A stretch of DNA of 64,000 nt from Rhizobium sp. EC-SD404 (lineage in GTDB: Bacteria; Pseudomonadota; Alphaproteobacteria; Rhizobiales; Rhizobiaceae). A program made the position numbers and the translations under genes. Location of the stretch: positions 1,718,414 to 1,782,413 of the forward strand of contig NZ_LR701459.1 of the NCBI RefSeq assembly GCF_902498825.1. Reading direction: 5' to 3'. A model generated the notes under the pieces. The model was not told the origin of the DNA and ran no database searches. It saw nothing but the letters and a program-made list of their open reading frames with translations. Below are positions 17,610 through 26,795 of the stretch, in pieces. Numbering within the stretch: position 1 is the first letter of the stretch; each line of letters begins with the position of its first letter.

Positions 17610-17638
17610 CAACAAAACTTAACAAAGCTTTGTATACT
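17610..17638 (+). promoter_or_regulatory. Tandem-repeat box 2 with -10 element (before the response regulator)
   Basis: CAACAAAACTTAACAA at 17610-17625 contains AACAAA at 17611 and again at 17621, exactly 10 bases apart. TATACT at 17633-17638 is a good -10, so the box occupies the -35 position, as expected for an activator of the OmpR/PhoB class. The regulator ATG is at 17683. Confidence 0.6.
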
Positions 17639-17682
17639 GACGCGTTCCGGCATGCATTGTGCAGGAAAGGCGGTGAAGTCCC

Positions 17683-18405
17683 ATGCAGTCAAATACGGCG
17701 AATGCGCAGATCCTGATTGTCGAGGACGATCCGGAAATTGCAGCGTTGCTTGCGCTCACCATCCGCGACAATGGCATGATCCCTACCGTGGCCGAGGATG
17801 GTCGCGTGATGCAGGCTCTTCTGCGCAACAATTCCTACGACCTCATCATCCTCGACGTCATGTTGCCCGGTGAGGACGGCATCAGTATCTGTCGGAGGAT
17901 CCGGTCGGAACGAACCATACCGATCATCATGCTGACGGCGCTTGGCGAGGAGATCGATCGGATCATCGGGCTCGAAGTCGGTGCCGACGACTATGTGACG
18001 AAGCCGTTCAGCCCCCGGGAAATCGTCGCCCGCGTGCGAAGCCTCCTCAGAAGGGCTTCCTACGGGCTCGTCACCAACACCGCCAACAAGAAGCTTCGCT
18101 TCGACGGGTGGCAGATCGATCCGATGCGTCGACAGCTGCACGACCCGAGCAATGCGCGTATCGCGCTGACGACGACGGAATTCGACCTTTTGCTTGCGTT
18201 CTGCCGAAATCCGGGCCGTGTCATCACGCGTGAAGAGCTTCTTTCGATGACCCATTCGGGTCTCGCCGGGCCGATCGAGCGCAGCATCGACGTCCATGTC
18301 AGTCGGCTTCGACAGAAGATCGAGATTGATCCGAAAGAACCTCTCCTGCTGCAGACGGTGAGACTTGGAGGGTACATGTTCACCGCCAAAGTCGAAGACG
18401 CCTGA
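17683..18405 (+). CDS. OmpR-family response regulator
   Basis: A 240-residue two-component regulator. The receiver domain (residues 9-125) has the acidic pair in IVEDD, the phosphorylated aspartate in LIILDVMLPGEDG, the switch threonine in MLTALG and the lysine in VTKPFSPRE. The C-terminal winged helix shows LTTTEFDLLLAF, then RSIDVHVSRLRQKIE, typical of OmpR/PhoB. Its sensor partner is probably the histidine kinase at 19158-20468, separated only by a membrane methyltransferase gene. It has a repeat box at its own promoter, so positive autoregulation is likely. Confidence 0.95.
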   Translation: MQSNTANAQILIVEDDPEIAALLALTIRDNGMIPTVAEDGRVMQALLRNNSYDLIILDVMLPGEDGISICRRIRSERTIPIIMLTALGEEIDRIIGLEVGADDYVTKPFSPREIVARVRSLLRRASYGLVTNTANKKLRFDGWQIDPMRRQLHDPSNARIALTTTEFDLLLAFCRNPGRVITREELLSMTHSGLAGPIERSIDVHVSRLRQKIEIDPKEPLLLQTVRLGGYMFTAKVEDA

Positions 18406-18528
18406 GCTTTCACATGTCCGCTGCCGGCGGTCATACATCGCAACAAAACGAAGCGCCGAGCCGCGCCAGATCACGGTATTTCCTCTCCGACGGCGACTGA
18501 GATCGCCAGAACATGCGGAGAGCAGACA

Positions 18529-19161
18529 ATGCAAGACGTTCAGGCAGTGCAACGGCACCTTGCCACGGTTCAGACACGCAGGAAGGCCACGATCTGGCTT
18601 CTCAGCTTGGGCTTCGCGCCCGTTCTTCTCTTCGCAGATGCCTATTTCCGGCTTGGATCCTGGCAGCGCGAAGTGATCGAAGGCGCGGGCTCCATCCTCC
18701 TTTTCGTCGCCATCATCGGTCGGGTCTGGTGTACGATGTATATCGGCGGTCGCAAGACCGTGGCCCTCGTCTGGTTGGGCCCATATTCCATTTCGCGGAA
18801 CCCGCTCTACGGCTTTTCCTTCCTCGCCGTCGCCGGCCTTGGCGCACAGACAGGAAGCATCGGCATGGCCATCTTCATGACACTGGTCGCCTATGTCATC
18901 TTCCTGAAAGTGGTGTTCCGAGAGGAGGCTGCGCTGTCATCGACCCATGGATACGCCTATGACGCGTACCGGCGCACCGTGCCACGCTTTCTGCCGCGTC
19001 TATCCTTGTGGCGCGATATCGAGACCGTCACCGTGGAGCCGAAGCTGGTGCGGCGGACGATCGAGGACGGCTTCGTGTTCATCCTGCTCGCACTCGGCAT
19101 CAGGGCCTTCATGCACTGGAAGCAGTCCTTCCCCGATCTGGTGCAGATGACCCTGTACTAG
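18529..19161 (+). CDS. Isoprenylcysteine carboxyl methyltransferase-like membrane protein
   Basis: A 210-residue integral membrane protein with about five hydrophobic segments. The core GPYSISRNPLYGFSFLAVAG, then FREEAALSSTHGYAYDAYRR and VPRFLPRL, is the ICMT/PEMT-like methyltransferase pattern that binds S-adenosylmethionine at the membrane. Bacterial members are poorly characterised; lipid or small-molecule methylation is likely. The ATG follows GGAGAG. It sits between regulator and sensor genes, which suggests an envelope-modifying role under their control. Its stop codon shares the palindrome CTAG with the stop of the convergent kinase gene. Confidence 0.82.
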   Translation: MQDVQAVQRHLATVQTRRKATIWLLSLGFAPVLLFADAYFRLGSWQREVIEGAGSILLFVAIIGRVWCTMYIGGRKTVALVWLGPYSISRNPLYGFSFLAVAGLGAQTGSIGMAIFMTLVAYVIFLKVVFREEAALSSTHGYAYDAYRRTVPRFLPRLSLWRDIETVTVEPKLVRRTIEDGFVFILLALGIRAFMHWKQSFPDLVQMTLY

Positions 19162-20468
19162 CGGCTGGGCAGCGTCACCCGGACGAGCAGTCCGTGTGGC
19201 TGACGGTCGATGAACTCCAGGGTGCCCGCATGCGCCTGCACGATCTCCGAGACGATCGAAAGACCAAGCCCAAATCCCGTGTTGGAGCTGCCTCGGGATT
19301 CGTCGATCTTGACGAAGGGCTCCAGCACCCGCTGCCTGTGCTGCTTCTCGATGCCCGGACCGTCGTCGATCACGTCGATGGCGACCGCTCCTGCAATCTG
19401 GCGCAGTTCTATCGCCACCGTCTTGCCGAATTTCGTCGCGTTGTCGCACAGGTTCGAGATCGCCCGCGTGATCGCGATCGGCTTGCAGTTGACGATCAGC
19501 CGGTTCGGTCCGCGATAGGTGACATCGAAGCCGACATCTGCGAACTCGCTGGCGATGGTCTGTAGCGCGCTCGCGATATCCGTCCGCTCGATCGCTTCCT
19601 GGCCGTGGTTGTCGCGAAGATAACCAAGGCTTTCGGTGAGCAAGGTGTCGAGGTGGTTGATGTCCGACAGCATCGCGTCCCGGGTCGGCGTCTGCGGCAG
19701 ATGCTCCACGCGAAGCCTCAACCGGGTGAGGGGCGTTCGCAAATCATGGCTGATGCCGCGCAACATCCGGGTCCGCGATTCCACCATGATGGTGATGCGA
19801 TTGCGCATGCTGTTAAGCGCTCGGGCCAGGGCGATGATCTCGACACTGCCGCGTTCCTCGAAAAGCTTCGCGTCGTCGGAAATATCGGCGTTCATGGCCG
19901 CGTGCGATATGCGCCGCAGCGGCAGCATGATCGCCCATATGGCGAACGCAAAGAAGAGAATGATCAGCGTGACCAAGGCGATGAGATAGTACATCCACTG
20001 GCCGAGGAAATTCCCCCGCAGCATGGTTTCTGACGAAACGGGTGTCATCAGCATCGTCGTGTCGTCGACCCTTGCCGCAATCACGCGTGTATCGTTCAGG
20101 AATGTTCGCCACCCGCCCAGGGGCGCGGCCCAGTCGTCAGGCGGAAACAACCATTCGATCGCTCGATCCCAGGATGCTTCGGTCTCCGAAAACGTTGCGA
20201 ACCGTTCACTCAAGGACAAGGGCTGAAGCGACACGTCCCAGCCGGACTGCCGTGCCGCACGGACGATCACCGCCCGTTCGTCAGGCGTCGCCGCGGCCAG
20301 GACATCGCTGATCGCGTGGATGCGTTCCGCGATCTGTTCCAGGTCGGAGGCGGAGTGGTCGCTCCGCACCCAACGCTCCAGCATCGGTCCGGCCGTGACC
20401 ACTATCAGCAGCGCCAGCCCGATTATGAGCGTGATCTGTCCGTGGATGGTCCGAAGGCCAAGAGGCAT
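19158..20468 (-). CDS. EnvZ-type sensor histidine kinase
   Basis: A 436-residue membrane sensor. A first helix (ITLIIGLALLIVVTAGP), a periplasmic domain of about 135 residues, a second helix (YYLIALVTLIILFFAFAIWA) and HAMP are followed by the H-box MLRGISHDLRTPLTRLRLRV, the N-box NLCDNATKFG, the G1 box DDGPGIE and the G2 box GFGLGLSI. All catalytic residues are present. It should phosphorylate the regulator at 17683. I prefer the ATG at 20468, directly before the first helix; an ATG at 20531 adds 21 residues without clear purpose. Transcription starts in the same divergent region as mipA, which holds two repeat boxes. Confidence 0.93.
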   Translation of the reverse strand: MPLGLRTIHGQITLIIGLALLIVVTAGPMLERWVRSDHSASDLEQIAERIHAISDVLAAATPDERAVIVRAARQSGWDVSLQPLSLSERFATFSETEASWDRAIEWLFPPDDWAAPLGGWRTFLNDTRVIAARVDDTTMLMTPVSSETMLRGNFLGQWMYYLIALVTLIILFFAFAIWAIMLPLRRISHAAMNADISDDAKLFEERGSVEIIALARALNSMRNRITIMVESRTRMLRGISHDLRTPLTRLRLRVEHLPQTPTRDAMLSDINHLDTLLTESLGYLRDNHGQEAIERTDIASALQTIASEFADVGFDVTYRGPNRLIVNCKPIAITRAISNLCDNATKFGKTVAIELRQIAGAVAIDVIDDGPGIEKQHRQRVLEPFVKIDESRGSSNTGFGLGLSIVSEIVQAHAGTLEFIDRQPHGLLVRVTLPSR

Positions 20469-20558
20469 GTGCGATCTCGTAACCCCTTTCGGGGTTGGTC
20501 GTGGGAGCTGGAGGGTCCAGGTGGGTAGCATGGAGACGATGCCGGCGCCTCAGGCCGA

Positions 20559-20574
20559 TTGTTAAGTTTTATTG
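20559..20574 (-). promoter_or_regulatory. Tandem-repeat box 3 (before the histidine kinase)
   Basis: On the minus strand it reads CAATAAAACTTAACAA, 15 of 16 bases identical to box 2. It lies about 90 bases before the kinase ATG and points toward it. GACGGC one base upstream also recurs near box 1. Confidence 0.55.
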
Positions 20575-20629
20575 CCGTCAGCGCTCATCTGGATGAGCGC
20601 GGCGCTAAACGCGCTCCGGCTGCCAGCTG

Positions 20630-20645
20630 AAACAAACCTTAACAC
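20630..20645 (+). promoter_or_regulatory. Tandem-repeat box 4 (before mipA)
   Basis: AAACAAACCTTAACAC, 15 of 16 bases identical to box 1 at 13138. It lies 100 bases before the mipA ATG and points toward it, 55 bases from the oppositely oriented box 3. Confidence 0.55.
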
Positions 20646-20745
20646 AACGAAACGCAAGCATTGGCTCTCCCATGGGAATGAATGGCATCGAAGTCGGTCT
20701 GTCCATCGGATTTGAACAGCGACGATCATTCGTTTGGAGCCCCCA

Positions 20746-21606
20746 ATGCTGTTCAAGAAGTTCAACAAGCGTCTCATGTGCTTTGCCCTGGGCTCGGCCA
20801 TCTCCGGCGGCGCCTTGCAGGTCCCGGATGCAACAGCCGCCGACATCGCGGTAACAGGCAGTCCCGATGCGACGGTGCTGCCTCAACCGGTGTTCGACCA
20901 GCGGTTCGAACAGGATCAGCCAAGTCGCAACTGGAGCCTGATCGTCGGTGCCGGCGGGATCTACGAGCCTTCCTACGAAGGCAGCGACGAATTCGAATTG
21001 GACCCGGTTCCGCTGGTGCTGTTCACCTATGGGGAATGGCTCGAGATCGATCCTACCGGTGTTACGCTGACCCCCATCAAATACGACCGCTTCTCGCTGT
21101 CCGGCCAGATTGGTTACGAGTCCGGCAGAGACGAAGACGACCATGAGCGGCTGCGCGGCCTGGGCGACATCGATTTCGCGGCAACGGTTGGCGCCAAGGC
21201 GATGTACGAACTAGGCCCGGTCGACGTCTACGCAGCCATCGACCAGACCATCGAAGGCAGCGAAAGCCTGATCGGCACGGTCGGCATCGGCTACACGGCG
21301 CCGGTTTCCGAACGACTCATCCTTGGCGCGAATGCCGAGGCGGTCGTCGCCGACGACAATCACATGGAAGCCTATTTCGGCGTCAACGCCGCACAGTCGG
21401 CCGCATCCGGCCTTCCGGAGTACGAGGCGGGGGCAGGCTTGAAGCGCGTGAATTTCTCGGCTTCTGCGACCTATGCTCTGACCGAAGACTGGCTCGTTCG
21501 TGGAGAAGCCGAGCTCGGCGTCTTGACCGGCGATGCGACCGATAGCCCGATAGTTGCAGACGAGCTGCAACCGTCGGTCTCCCTTTTTGTCGGCTACAGG
21601 TTTTGA
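20746..21606 (+). CDS. MipA/OmpV family outer-membrane protein
   Basis: A 286-residue exported protein with a signal peptide (ends near ATAADIA) and a beta-barrel of alternating residues. WSLIVGAGGIYEPSYEGSDE and the middle GLGDIDFAATVGAKAMYELG are typical of MipA/OmpV, and the final residues SLFVGYRF end in phenylalanine, the signal for outer-membrane assembly. MipA proteins are named for contact with the murein enzymes MltA and PBP1B; in several bacteria they are induced by envelope stress or antibiotics with a neighbouring two-component system. That fits the context here. The ATG at 20746 has GGAG seven bases upstream. Confidence 0.88.
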   Translation: MLFKKFNKRLMCFALGSAISGGALQVPDATAADIAVTGSPDATVLPQPVFDQRFEQDQPSRNWSLIVGAGGIYEPSYEGSDEFELDPVPLVLFTYGEWLEIDPTGVTLTPIKYDRFSLSGQIGYESGRDEDDHERLRGLGDIDFAATVGAKAMYELGPVDVYAAIDQTIEGSESLIGTVGIGYTAPVSERLILGANAEAVVADDNHMEAYFGVNAAQSAASGLPEYEAGAGLKRVNFSASATYALTEDWLVRGEAELGVLTGDATDSPIVADELQPSVSLFVGYRF

Positions 21607-21692
21607 CGGAGTAGATTCATCCCATTGGTAGCGGCGGACGCATGAGGCAGCTCGCCCGGGACTGTTGCACAGCAAACATCGGAGACATCGAC

Positions 21693-22316
21693 ATGCCAGA
21701 GAGTTGCGACGTTGACGGAGTTCCGAACGATGTGGGCATGACCAGGCGGGAAGTCCTCGCTACGGGGACGATAGGCCTGGCTGTCACCGGCATCGGTTTT
21801 CACATCGGCATCTTCCCGGCAAATGCACAGACAGCCACACTCGCGACCCGCGTCGAGACGTCGTTCCTGATCAATGGGGAACCCGTTGCGTCGACGGTGG
21901 ATCCGCGCACGTCGCTTCTCGATTTCCTGCGGGAAGACCAGGGCAGGTTCGGAACCAAGAAAGGTTGCGACCACGGCCATTGTGGCGCTTGCACCGTTCT
22001 CATCGACGGGCGTCGGGTCGCTTCGTGCCTGACACCCGCCGTGCAGTGCCAGGAACGTGCGGTCGAGACCGTCGAGGGGCTCGAGACCAACGAAGGGCTG
22101 CACCCGATGCAGCAGGCCTTCATCGACAACGATGCGCTGCAATGCGGCTACTGCACCCCGGGCCAGATCATGGCAGCCATCGGCTGCGTGAGGGAAGGGC
22201 ATGCCAATTCCCGCGAGGAAATCCGCGAATACATGGGCGGCAATCTGTGCCGATGCGGCGCCTACGAGAACATCGTCGACGCCATTCTCGATGCCCGCGA
22301 CCGGATGGAGGCGTGA
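21693..22316 (+). CDS. paoA: Aldehyde oxidoreductase iron-sulfur subunit (PaoA type)
   Basis: A 207-residue [2Fe-2S] subunit of a periplasmic xanthine-dehydrogenase-family enzyme. It carries a twin-arginine signal ([15 protein letters not shown]), a plant-type ferredoxin cluster motif ([18 protein letters not shown]) and a second cluster motif ([12 protein letters not shown], then [12 protein letters not shown]). The start at 21693 has GGAG 8 bases upstream. It should pass electrons from the molybdenum to the FAD subunit. It looks intact, but both partner genes are frameshifted, so it may make no working enzyme. Confidence 0.9.
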   Translation: MPESCDVDGVPNDVGMTRREVLATGTIGLAVTGIGFHIGIFPANAQTATLATRVETSFLINGEPVASTVDPRTSLLDFLREDQGRFGTKKGCDHGHCGACTVLIDGRRVASCLTPAVQCQERAVETVEGLETNEGLHPMQQAFIDNDALQCGYCTPGQIMAAIGCVREGHANSREEIREYMGGNLCRCGAYENIVDAILDARDRMEA

Positions 22317-22317
22317 C

Positions 22318-23297
22318 ATGCAGCCCTTCTCTTATTTGCGCGCCACGTCCGTCGACGAGGCCGTCACGGCGATCGCTTCAGGCGCGCGCCCGCTGGCCGG
22401 CGCCACGACGCTTTATGATCTGATGAAGCTCGATGTCGAACGCATCGAAAGGATCGTCGACATCAACGGCCTTCCGCTCAACGAAGTGACGACCGAGGAT
22501 GGCACTCTTGTTCTCGGCGCCCTGGCGCGGATGAGCGATGCTGCCGAGCATCCTGCGCTGCAGAGCGATTTCCCCGCACTGTCGGAGGCCCTTTGGAAAG
22601 CGGCGTCGCAGAGCTGCGCAACATGGCATCGCTCGGCGGCAATCTCCTGCAACGCACGCGGTGTGGCTATTTCCGGCACGGCGCACCATTCGCCTGCAAC
22701 AAGCGCGAGCCCGGATCGGGCTGCGCCGCAATCGATGGATTGAACCGGAACCACGCACTCTTCGGCGGATCGGCGGACTGCATCGCGGCCTATCCCGGCG
22801 ATTTCGCGGTCGCGCTCGTCGCCTTCGACGCCGAGTTGGACATTATCGGCCCCGAGGGATCGCGCCGGGTCCGCTTGGCCGAGCTGCACCGGGAACCGGG
22901 CGCGACGCCCGATCTCGACCACACGCTGGACGATGGCGAGATGATCACTGCGATCCGCGTGCCGCAGAACGCAGCCGCCCGCGCGTCGACCTACCACAAG
23001 ATCAGAGACCGCGAATCCTACGCCTTTGCCGTCGTGTCCGTTGCCGCGGGCGTCGTGATGGACGGCGATGTGGTGCGCGAAGCGCGGATTGCGCTCGGTG
23101 GGGTCGCGACGCGGCCTTGGCGCGCGGAGGCCGCCGAACGCGCTCTCACGGGTCGGCGGTTGACGCAGGAGACCGCTCGCGAAGCCGGCGAGATCGCCTT
23201 CGAAGACGCCGAGACGACCCATCACAACGCCTTCAAGACCGAGCTGGGTGCCCGCACGGTGGCCGACGCCCTGATGATCGCCCGTTCCAGGAGCTGA
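22318..23297 (+). pseudogene. paoB: Aldehyde oxidoreductase FAD subunit (PaoB type), frameshifted
   Basis: Two frames together give one normal FAD subunit of about 325 residues. The first frame starts at ATG 22318 (MQPFSYLRATSVDEAV, then ARPLAGATTLYDLMKLDVE) and is good up to LWKAAS near 22606. The second frame continues at once with AELRNMASLGGNLLQRTRC, the FAD-binding signature, to 23297. The join needs one extra base around 22605-22610 (for example TCGGCAG in place of TCGCAG). Unless the sequence has an error or ribosomes shift, the gene makes a truncated product. Confidence 0.85.
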
Positions 23298-23300
23298 CCG

Positions 23301-25593
23301 ATGACGAATGGACCCTTTGCAGACACCGCGCGCATTGACGCGCGGGCCAAGGTGACCGGTGCCCCCATCTACGGTGCCGACCGTCACTCCCCGAACATGC
23401 TGCACGCGACCTTTGCCGTCTCGACGATCGTCCGGGGTCGCGTCACGGACATCGATACGCGTGTGGCAAGCGCCGTGCCGGGCGTCCGCATGGTGTTGAC
23501 ACACCACGACACCGGCGTGCTAAATCCGGATGGGTTCCTGTTGACGGGCGGCCATTCGTTTCAAGGCTTCCAGCCCTTGCTGGACGGCGAGATCCGCCAC
23601 CGGGGCCAGCCGATCGCGATGATCGTGGCCAAGACTCTTGAAGCAGCCATGGAAGCCGCCTCCAACATCTCGGCGCAATATTCGGAAGAGCCATTCGCAA
23701 GCGCGATCGAGAGCGACGGCGCGACGACGATACCCCAGTCGCAGTCGCCCCTGCCGCAAGAACTGTTCGGCGACACCGTTGCCGGCGATCCTCTTTCCGC
23801 CCTAGAGGCCGCTGAGACCGTGGTGGATGCGGCCTTCACCAGCCCGCCCCAGCATCAAAATCCAATGGAACTCGTTGCAACAGTGGCAGAATGGAACGGT
23901 GATACCGTCACCATCCATGAAGGCTCGCAGAATTCGGGCGCCGTCAAGTTCGGTGTCGCTCGGGTGCTTGGCATCGATCCGGAGCAGGTCGTCGTCATCT
24001 CGCCGCAGGTGGGCGGCGGGTTCGGGCAAAAGAATTCGATGCAGATGCAGACCGCACTCGTGGCATGGGTCGCGCGCGAGGCCGGCGCTCCGGTCAAGAT
24101 GGTGGTGCCGCGCACGCAGCTTTTCCACGATGCCAGCTTCCGACCGCAATCCGCCCACCGCGTGCGCCTCGGCGCCGATGCAACGGGCCGCATCACCGGC
24201 GTGCTCTACGACGTGGATGCCCAGAGCTCGCGCCACGACCATCTTTCCGATGGACTATGCAAACCCTGCGGCGCGGCTCTACGGCATACCCAATTTCGCC
24301 GGCTATCAGCGGATCGTGCAGACAGACGTGCAGACGCCGGGGTACATGCGCGCGCCCTTCGAGCACATGGCCTCGTTCGCGCTGGATTGCGCCGTCGACG
24401 AGATGGCCGAACGTTTGGGGCGCGACCCCGTCGCGTTCCGCCAGGACCATGACACGGATACGGATCCGGTGACGGGGCTGCCGCTTTCGTCCCGGCACCT
24501 GTCGGCGTGTCTTGCCCGCGGCGCGCAGCTGTTCGACTGGTCGCGCCGCAATCCTCAACCGGGTTCGATGACGACAGAGGACGGCATGTTGATCGGCTTG
24601 GGCGTAGGTTGCGGCTGCTACAAGGCCGCGACTGCACCAGCCGTCGCAAGGCTGACGCTGCGCCGCGACGGAACCGCCGAGATCGCCGTCGGCGTGCATG
24701 AGATGGGCCAGGGTGTCCGGACCGCGCTCGCCAACGCGGTCGGCGAACGGCTTGGGATCGATCCGGCCGGCGTCGCGGCTCGGATCGGCGACACGCGCGG
24801 CGCGCCTCAACATCTGACGGCGGGTTCGTGGGGAACGGCGACTGCCATTCCCGCGGCCGTCGAGGCGGCGGACCAGCTTCTCGCTGAACTCGGCCCCAAT
24901 CCCCTCGCGACACTCGCTGAGCGTGAGCAGGACGAATATCAGGTCAGCGTCGAAAGGCGCGCACCGGGTCAGCCTGCCGAGATGGCCCGTCGGCTGCATG
25001 CGGGCCAGCCCGCTCCGTGGGGCCCGATCTACGGCGAGTTTGTCAGTTTCAGCTATGCGGCGCATTTCGTGGAAGTCCACGTCGAGCCGACGACCCGGCG
25101 CGTGCGCGTGCCGCGGGTTGTCAGTGTGATGGATTGCGGGCGGGTCGTCAGCCCGCGCACCGCGCAAAGCCAGGTCCGCGGCGGCGTCGTCTGGGGCATT
25201 GGCGCCGCACTGCGCGAAGCGAGCGAGGTGGATCCCCGATATGGCGGCTTCTTCAACGCCGACATCGCCGAATACATCGTCCCGGTGAATGCGGATGTCG
25301 GGCGATGTGAGGTCGACTTCATCAACGAACCCGATCCAAGGCTGAACGCAACCGGGGTCAAAGGTCTCGGTGAAGTCGTGATGACGGGTGTTGCCGCTGC
25401 GATCGCGAACGCGATCTGGCATGCGACCGGCCGCCGTCAACGCGATCTTCCGATCCGGGTCGAACACCTGCTCTCATCGTCATCACCGCCGCCGGCGCTT
25501 TCGCAGAAACACGGTCCGCAAATCCGACCCGGCATCTGGGGGCGCTTGTCTCCCGGCCGATCAACCGCGCCCTTTCCTCGGGTCGATGGCTGA
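23301..25593 (+). pseudogene. paoC: Aldehyde oxidoreductase molybdenum subunit (PaoC type), frameshifted
   Basis: Two frames make up a molybdenum-cofactor subunit. Frame one runs from ATG 23301 (RIDARAKVTGAPIYGAD, HRGQPIAMIV, QVGGGFGQKNSMQMQT) to about 24230 (VLYDVDAQSS). Frame two continues with PMDYANPAARLYG, TPGYMRAPFEH, VGVHEMGQGVRTALAN and ATGVKGLGEVV, which carries the catalytic glutamate. One base seems to be inserted near 24228-24242. The natural C-terminus should be near LPIRVEHLL (about 25470), yet the frame runs on about 40 further low-complexity residues to 25593, perhaps a third lesion. No maturation gene (paoD/xdhC) is adjacent. Confidence 0.85.
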
Positions 25594-25699
25594 TCCGGAC
25601 GATCGTGCAAGCATTCCGGATGATCGCTCTATCGTTTCGACGGCGGGTTTTGGCAAACAACGGGCGTCAAGAACGCAAGAGAATGGAGACCAGTCAGCC

Positions 25700-26770
25700 A
25701 TGACCAGCCATCGCACTCTCGATACCTACCGCCTGCTTGGCCGCTCCGGCCTGCGTGTCTCTCCGCTTTCCCTCGGCACGATGACCTTCGGATCCGACTG
25801 GGGCTGGGGCGCCGACGATCAGGAATCCAAGCGTATCTTCGACGCTTATGTCGACCGTGGCGGCAACTTCGTGGACACGGCCGTCAACTACACGGGCGGG
25901 ACGTCGGAGCGCATTCTCGGTGGCCTGATCAAGGACAAGCGCGAGCGGATCGTGCTGGCGACGAAGTTCACCATGGCGCGTGAGGAAGGCAATCCAAACT
26001 CCGGCGGCAATCACCGCTACAACCTCGTCAACTCGGTCGAGGCCAGCCTGCGCCAGCTCGACACGGACCGCATCGATCTTCTTTACGTCCACGCATGGGA
26101 CTTCACGACGAGGACCGAGGAGGTCATGCGGGCTCTGGATGATCTCGTCCGCTCCGGCAAGATCCTTTATGTCGGCATCTGCAATACGCCTGCCTGGCGC
26201 ATCGCGGAAATGCAGACGATCGCGGAACTCCGTGGATGGACGCCGTTTGTGGCGCTGCAGATCGAATACAGCCTCGTCGAGCGCACGGTGGAGCACGAGC
26301 TTCTGCCGATGGCACGGGCAATGGGTCTCGGCGTCTTGCCGTGGTCTCCCCTCGGTGGCGGCATCCTGACCGGCAAATACAGCCGCGCCGATCTCAACGA
26401 CGACAACGACGCGGCAGTGTCGTCCGAACGCAAGGGCATCATCGCGTCGAGCGGCCACCTCAACGAGCGCTCGCTTCAAGTCGCGGATGCCGTTGGCGAA
26501 GTGGCGGACGAGATCGGTGCGACCCGCTCGCAAGTCGCGCTCGCCTGGACGCTTGAGAATCCCGCGGTCGTCTCGCCCGTCATGGGTGCTCGGACGCTGG
26601 ACCAGGCAATCGACAATTTCGGCGCCCTCGACCTCGTGTTCACGCCCGAGCAGCGCGACCGTTTGGACCAGGCAAGCGCACCGGCGCCGATTTTCCCGGG
26701 CCGCTTCGTCGGCCGCCCCATGGTGCAACAGCTCATCTTCGGCGGTTCTTCCGTCGAAATTCGTGGGTGA
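25700..26770 (+). CDS. Aldo/keto reductase
   Basis: A 356-residue NADPH-dependent oxidoreductase with a TIM barrel. Motifs are LGTMTFGSDWGWG, the catalytic set FVDTAVNYTGG (Asp and Tyr), KFTMAREEG (Lys) and LLYVHAWDFTT (His), then PWSPLGGGILTGKY in the cofactor loop. It belongs to the larger AKR group (YghZ/Tas-like). The ATG at 25700 gives the usual N-terminus; frames upstream continue from the damaged paoC region. The gene is followed 25 bases later by the Atu4866 gene, so both may be one transcript. The substrate is unknown. Confidence 0.92.
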   Translation: MTSHRTLDTYRLLGRSGLRVSPLSLGTMTFGSDWGWGADDQESKRIFDAYVDRGGNFVDTAVNYTGGTSERILGGLIKDKRERIVLATKFTMAREEGNPNSGGNHRYNLVNSVEASLRQLDTDRIDLLYVHAWDFTTRTEEVMRALDDLVRSGKILYVGICNTPAWRIAEMQTIAELRGWTPFVALQIEYSLVERTVEHELLPMARAMGLGVLPWSPLGGGILTGKYSRADLNDDNDAAVSSERKGIIASSGHLNERSLQVADAVGEVADEIGATRSQVALAWTLENPAVVSPVMGARTLDQAIDNFGALDLVFTPEQRDRLDQASAPAPIFPGRFVGRPMVQQLIFGGSSVEIRG

Positions 26771-26795
26771 GCCCACTCAAGAACGGAGAAATGAG

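Noticed and set aside
18440..18449. Possible fifth regulatory box (GCAACAAAAC) before the membrane methyltransferase
   Set aside because: Only the first half of the tandem repeat is present; the second AACAAA is missing, so it is mentioned but not called as a site.
22201..22743. A single uninterrupted gene for the FAD subunit in this frame
   Set aside because: After LWKAAS the frame loses all similarity, and the conserved FAD motif continues in a different frame at 22608.
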